Assembly: GCA_003228395.1 (NCBI GenBank)
Contig: QIDJ01000385.1
Location: 1-8,170 of the forward strand
Origin: Flammeovirgaceae bacterium
GTDB lineage: Bacteria > Bacteroidota > Bacteroidia > Cytophagales > Cyclobacteriaceae
Reading direction: 5' to 3'
Length of the DNA stretch: 8,170 nucleotides
Numbering within the stretch: position 1 is the first letter of the stretch; each line of letters opens with the position of its first letter. A program made the translations under genes and the position numbers. Positions 5,343 to 8,170 of the stretch are shown piece after piece. The notes beneath the pieces were generated by a model. It did no database searches. It saw nothing but the letters and a program-made list of their open reading frames with translations, and had not been told where the DNA came from.

Positions 5343-6956
5343 TTAAAAGGGAAAATCTTTTTCCGGATCGATCTCTTCCAATTTTTCAATTTTAGGCTCT
5401 AAGGCAATGATATGTTCCGGATTACCCTCTACATAGATGGCTTTGTAGGGCATGGTAGGACAGGCATATTCACATGCGCCGCATCCTACGCAGATTTCAT
5501 CGTCCACTTCCGGGATCACAAGTCCGGTATTTTCGTAGGGTACCATATCCACAGCTTTGGTAGGGCAGTGTTCTGAGCAGGCGCCGCATTCTGTTTTTTC
5601 GGTATGCACAATGCAGTTTTCCTTGACAAAATTCACCTTTCCTATTTGTGTAAATTGTTTTTCTTTCAGGTTTTCAAAGTAAGAAATCGCCTGTGTAGGA
5701 CAGACGTCACCACAAATTTTACAATCATAATTACAGTATCCGAAACTATAATCCATACGGGGTTGCATTAGTCCGGACCATCCATATTCCAGAAATGTTG
5801 GCTGAAGTACGTTTGACCGGCATGCAGAAACGCATAATCCGCATGCGGTGCAGTATTTGTTGAAATTATAGATTGATTCTGAGCCTGGCGGAGTTACCAT
5901 ACATTCCTTTATAACCGGTATAGTGGTTGGTTTAACAGGTATGATTTGTCTGGCAGCCGGAATGGAGTCATTTCTGAAGCGAAAGGAATTTAGACCCATC
6001 AGACCGGTTAAAAAGAAAATGGAGTTGAACATAAAATTTCTTTTACCCAAATCAGCCTCACTGGGAATGGCCTGTGAGCCCACGGAATTGAACCAGGTAT
6101 TTCGATAGTGAAATGCATCTTTGTTGCATGCGCTAAAACAATTCAGGCAGGTAACACATCGTGTAAAATCAACCTTTTTGTTTGTGTCGTCAATGCAACC
6201 GGCTTTACAACTGAAAACACATAATCCGCATGAGTTACATGCTTCGGTTTCGATGAAGATTTTGTATATGGAAAATTTTGATAAAACACCAAGTAAAGCG
6301 CCTACGGGACAAACGGTATTACAGAATAGCCGCCCTTTTTTAAATGAAAGGGCAACCACCAATCCAAGCATTAAAAAGGGGATTATTAACGATGCGATAA
6401 TTACATCGCGTAGCTCTGCCGGATAAAACCAATAGATATTCATTTTTTCAAAAATACCGGTGGCAGTATTGTAAATCATTCCAAGAGCCGGCTGGGCAAA
6501 GCTGACGCTAAACCGGCCGAAATTGCTGTACGGATCCAGCAGAGCAAGCAGAAAATTGGCTCCCAGTAAGTACGAAAAAACCGTGATTCCCAGAATACCG
6601 AACCTTAACAGATTTTTTGGTCTGGAATAGTTAAAAAATTGCTTTTTTTCCTTTTTTGAACTGAATTTCCACGAAACCCGGGCTATAATGTCCTGAAACG
6701 TACCTAACGGGCAAACAGAGGAGCAATAAACCCTTCCTAATAGTAAGGTTAGCAGGATTATTATTATAAAACCTGCCGAAGTCAGGCTGAGGACGTTCAG
6801 GAATTTTATCAGTGATGGTACAAACTGCAGATACAATACAGTCTGGACGACGGGCTTATCAAAAGTGTTTCCATAATCAATGAACAGAAAAAATATAAAT
6901 GCAAAAAATATCAGGGATACACCAACCCTAACTTTTTTTAGTTTTGCAATCTTCAC
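5343..6956 (-). CDS. NapH/NapG-like polyferredoxin, membrane-bound
   Basis: A 537-aa electron-transfer protein. Residues 1-235 are NapH-like: membrane segments at about 10-30, 55-75, 115-135 and 186-206, and the two CxxxCP motifs typical of NapH/NosR (C78-C82, C212-C216). Residues 240-277 hold two [4Fe-4S] motifs (C240-C243-C246-C250 and C267-C270-C273-C277). Residues 303-325 (LGKRNFMFNSIFFLTGLMG) look like an internal anchor derived from a Tat signal. Residues 350-500 are NapG/MauM-like, starting with a TPPGS segment, with four more cysteine sets: C369-C379, C408/C412-C419, C448-C464 and C489-C499. Up to six clusters are possible. By the positive-inside rule the first pair is cytoplasmic and the last four periplasmic, so the protein could pass electrons across the membrane. 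The start is a GTG at 6956, 3 bp after the DUF362 stop, implying translational coupling. No nap, nos or mau catalytic subunit is nearby. Confidence 0.9.
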   Translation of the reverse strand: MKIAKLKKVRVGVSLIFFAFIFFLFIDYGNTFDKPVVQTVLYLQFVPSLIKFLNVLSLTSAGFIIIILLTLLLGRVYCSSVCPLGTFQDIIARVSWKFSSKKEKKQFFNYSRPKNLLRFGILGITVFSYLLGANFLLALLDPYSNFGRFSVSFAQPALGMIYNTATGIFEKMNIYWFYPAELRDVIIASLIIPFLMLGLVVALSFKKGRLFCNTVCPVGALLGVLSKFSIYKIFIETEACNSCGLCVFSCKAGCIDDTNKKVDFTRCVTCLNCFSACNKDAFHYRNTWFNSVGSQAIPSEADLGKRNFMFNSIFFLTGLMGLNSFRFRNDSIPAARQIIPVKPTTIPVIKECMVTPPGSESIYNFNKYCTACGLCVSACRSNVLQPTFLEYGWSGLMQPRMDYSFGYCNYDCKICGDVCPTQAISYFENLKEKQFTQIGKVNFVKENCIVHTEKTECGACSEHCPTKAVDMVPYENTGLVIPEVDDEICVGCGACEYACPTMPYKAIYVEGNPEHIIALEPKIEKLEEIDPEKDFPF

Positions 6957-6959
6957 GCG

Positions 6960-7877
6960 TTATATCTTAATCCTGTTGATAGATAGCCGGCTTAAGTCTT
7001 TCGTTCCGATGTTCAACTCGTCTGCAATCCTGATATAAGGGATACGGTCCGGCTCATTACCGAAGATTTTCACCGCCGCCGCATCAATAGCTACAATATC
7101 TGATGATATAAGGAGGGATTTTGGGTAAAGCACATCTGCAATAGAAACTCCGCGTGGTCCGTTTCTTTTCAATATGGCATACGCATCTACTACATTCAGG
7201 TCTGGTTTTCGGTATAAAGGAAACTCGCCAATACACTGATTCAGATCATTGTTATGCCAGTATCTTCGATCCCATACAATCCCCATCAGGTTTTTCATCG
7301 CGCTTGTAATTCGGGTTGAACTATGGTGTTTGAGAATGGGCACATTTATAAAAATATCCGACTCCAGAATCAGTTCGTGTACCTTCACTGATTTCAATCG
7401 TTTTGTCGTTGTAGATTCAAGGAGATGATAGTACCCCTCTGAGGATCCGGAAACCATTTTACCACCGGCTTCCTTCACTGCTTTTTCTATTCCGCTGTTG
7501 GTATAACACTTTGTCCAGGTATCACAGGTATGATCGAAGACATACACATCTTTTGCTCCGGCCTGCTTACAATGTTCGATAATCCTTTTAACTAATTTAG
7601 GGTTGGTATTTGCTGCTCTTTCAGGGGAGGTATCCCAGCCAATATTTGGCTTTATTACCACCGATTGCCCTCTTTTCACCAGGCTTTTTATTCCACCCAG
7701 AGAGGCAATTGCACGATCAAACATCGTATCCGGTTCACCTCCTTTTACCGCAACCAGGTCATAACCAGATGTAACGGCAGAGCCAGCCAGGTTATTGAAT
7801 GAGACCAATCCCAGGGAGGATGCACCTGCCAATACACCCGCATTCATACTTTTTTTTACAAAATCCCGCCTTTTCAT
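6960..7877 (-). CDS. Tat-signal DUF362 protein
   Basis: A 305-aa protein with a Tat-type start (MKRRDFVKKS, hydrophobic residues 13-26) followed by a DUF362 domain. Recognisable elements are VVIKPNIGWD (73-82), the FINVPILKHHSSTRITSAMKN stretch (176-196, leading into LMGIV), DAYAILKRNGPRGV (231-244) and SSDIVAIDAAAVKIFG (258-273). The function of DUF362 is not established. Many members carry their own ferredoxin domain, and this one lacks it, but the gene immediately downstream (3-bp gap) encodes a polyferredoxin, which suggests that the two work as partners. Cysteines are C103, C118, C124 and C215, without a cluster-binding spacing. The ATG at 7877 has no clear Shine-Dalgarno. The Tat signal sits exactly at this start, which supports it. 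It is the first gene of a two-gene unit driven from 7925-7956. Family: sure; activity: unknown. Confidence 0.9.
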   Translation of the reverse strand: MKRRDFVKKSMNAGVLAGASSLGLVSFNNLAGSAVTSGYDLVAVKGGEPDTMFDRAIASLGGIKSLVKRGQSVVIKPNIGWDTSPERAANTNPKLVKRIIEHCKQAGAKDVYVFDHTCDTWTKCYTNSGIEKAVKEAGGKMVSGSSEGYYHLLESTTTKRLKSVKVHELILESDIFINVPILKHHSSTRITSAMKNLMGIVWDRRYWHNNDLNQCIGEFPLYRKPDLNVVDAYAILKRNGPRGVSIADVLYPKSLLISSDIVAIDAAAVKIFGNEPDRIPYIRIADELNIGTKDLSRLSINRIKI

Positions 7878-7920
7878 AATTATTTGTACTGCTAAGATTC
7901 TAATATTTTACAATAAGAAC

Positions 7921-7938
7921 ACATGAAATTTATCATGT
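7921..7938. promoter_or_regulatory. Crp/FNR-type palindrome over the DUF362 -7 box
   Basis: ACATGA (7921-7926) and TCATGT (7933-7938) are exact 6-bp inverted arms around 6 bp, the longest of the ATGA-N6-TCAT sites in this window. Read on the minus strand its core matches the site at 7955-7968 in 13 of 14 positions. It covers the predicted -7 box of the DUF362 promoter (7925-7932), so a bound protein would block transcription. The two sites are 32 bp apart centre to centre, about three helical turns, which would place two dimers on the same face. Confidence 0.55.
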
Positions 7939-7956
7939 TATTAAGAACTATACAAT
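7925..7956 (-). promoter_or_regulatory. Predicted promoter of the DUF362-ferredoxin operon
   Basis: On the minus strand an ATTG -33 box (7956-7953), a 20-bp spacer and a TAAATTTC -7 box (7932-7925) match the Bacteroidota TTTG / TAnnTTTG pattern with one mismatch in each box. Transcription would start near 7920, giving a leader of about 43 nt. One operator abuts the -33 box and another covers the -7 box. Confidence 0.55.
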
Positions 7957-7968
7957 GATAAATGTCAT
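7955..7968. promoter_or_regulatory. Crp/FNR-type operator in the divergent region
   Basis: ATGATAAATGTCAT is an ATGA-N6-TCAT palindrome. Read on the minus strand it is followed directly by TG, 20 bp, then TAAATTTC, the same layout as at 3069-3112. Its centre (7961.5) is 29.5 bp from the first base of the DUF362 -7 box, the class II activator position. On the plus strand the same 29.5-bp distance leads to TAAATTGT at 7991-7998, so one site may serve both directions. Confidence 0.6.
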
Positions 7969-7980
7969 GGTTAGTTTTTT

Positions 7981-8013
7981 TTTGATGGCATAAATTGTCA
8001 GGTATTAATTTTG
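7981..8013 (+). promoter_or_regulatory. Predicted promoter(s) of the larE-like gene
   Basis: TTTG (7981-7984), 21 bp and TAATTTTG (8006-8013) match both boxes of the Bacteroidota vegetative promoter perfectly, with a slightly long spacer. The start would fall near 8019, about 22 nt before the ATG. A second, weaker -7-like box TAAATTGT (7991-7998) lies at exactly the class II distance from the operator at 7955-7968 and would give a leader of about 40 nt, so a constitutive and a regulated start may coexist. Confidence 0.55.
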
Positions 8014-8041
8014 TATCTTGATTCCTGAATCTCCTTTGCAA

Positions 8042-8170
8042 ATGGACGAGAATAAAATACAGGCGTTAAAAGAATGGTTCGAACTCCTTCCCGGTACCAT
8101 TACGGCATTTTCAGGTGGCGTCGATTCCAGCCTTGTTATTTTTTTGTCAAAAAGATTTCTCTCTTCCACG
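8042..8170 (+). CDS. larE: LarE-type PP-loop sulfur transferase, 3' end missing
   Basis: Only the first 43 codons are present before the window ends. The translation begins MDENKIQALKEWFELLPG and continues TITAFSGGVDSSLVIFLSKRF. SGGVDSS (residues 24-30) is the PP-loop that binds ATP in the adenine-nucleotide alpha-hydrolase family. The short amphipathic helix before it and the AFSGGVDSSLV context fit LarE, which donates its cysteine sulfur to the pyridinium dicarboxylate precursor of the nickel-pincer cofactor of lactate racemase and related enzymes. The diagnostic C-terminal cysteine region is off the window, so other PP-loop enzymes (tRNA thiolases, NAD synthetase, GMP synthetase-like) cannot be excluded. 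The ATG at 8042 lacks a Shine-Dalgarno but sits just before the expected helix. It is transcribed divergently from the DUF362 gene across a 164-bp regulatory region. Confidence 0.72.
   Translation, partial: MDENKIQALKEWFELLPGTITAFSGGVDSSLVIFLSKRFLSST

Noticed and set aside
6121..6426. 101-codon plus-strand open frame opposite the polyferredoxin gene
   Set aside because: It mirrors a conserved cysteine-rich coding region and shows no domain or ribosome binding site of its own.

Overview
The window looks like a chromosomal segment of a Bacteroidota (Bacteroidetes) organism, possibly an uncultured Bacteroidales-like one. The evidence is a DUF5916 outer-membrane-type protein (a family abundant in this phylum), mostly weak Shine-Dalgarno sequences, AT-rich intergenic DNA and promoter boxes resembling the phylum's TTTG / TAnnTTTG type. 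I see no transposase, integrase, CRISPR array, tRNA or rRNA. I assign it by gene content and motifs, not by any database search.

Layout. (1) 2-550, +: the 3' two thirds of a PaaG-type enoyl-CoA hydratase/isomerase. (2) 606-2804, +: a secreted CBM9-like/DUF5916 protein. (3) 2805-3145: 341 bp without a gene, holding a 10-bp tandem repeat and, near its right end, a Crp/FNR-type palindrome next to a promoter. (4) 3146-4357 and 4386-5258, +: a Tat-signal aldo/keto reductase with two C-terminal [4Fe-4S] motifs, then an exported DUF6599 protein. (5) 5259-5342: a short convergent junction. (6) 7877-6960 and 6956-5343, -: a Tat-signal DUF362 protein and, 3 bp downstream, a large membrane ferredoxin that looks like NapH fused to a NapG-like domain. 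(7) 7878-8041: a divergent regulatory region with two palindromes. (8) 8042-8170, +: the start of a LarE-type PP-loop sulfur transferase, cut by the window end.

How the parts may work together. The aldo/keto reductase, DUF6599 protein, DUF362 protein and NapH/NapG-like ferredoxin all appear membrane-bound or exported, and three of the four are linked by Fe-S clusters or Tat-like signals. This suggests an uncharacterised redox module at the cytoplasmic membrane. The strongest support that the two convergent operons form one system is regulatory. Upstream of both, the same arrangement recurs with identical spacing: ATGA-N6-TCATTG, then 20 bp, then TAAA(T/G)TTC. This is the geometry expected of a class II Crp/FNR-family activator. 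A related arrangement points towards larE in the divergent region. The substrate and electron partner of the module cannot be read from the sequence.
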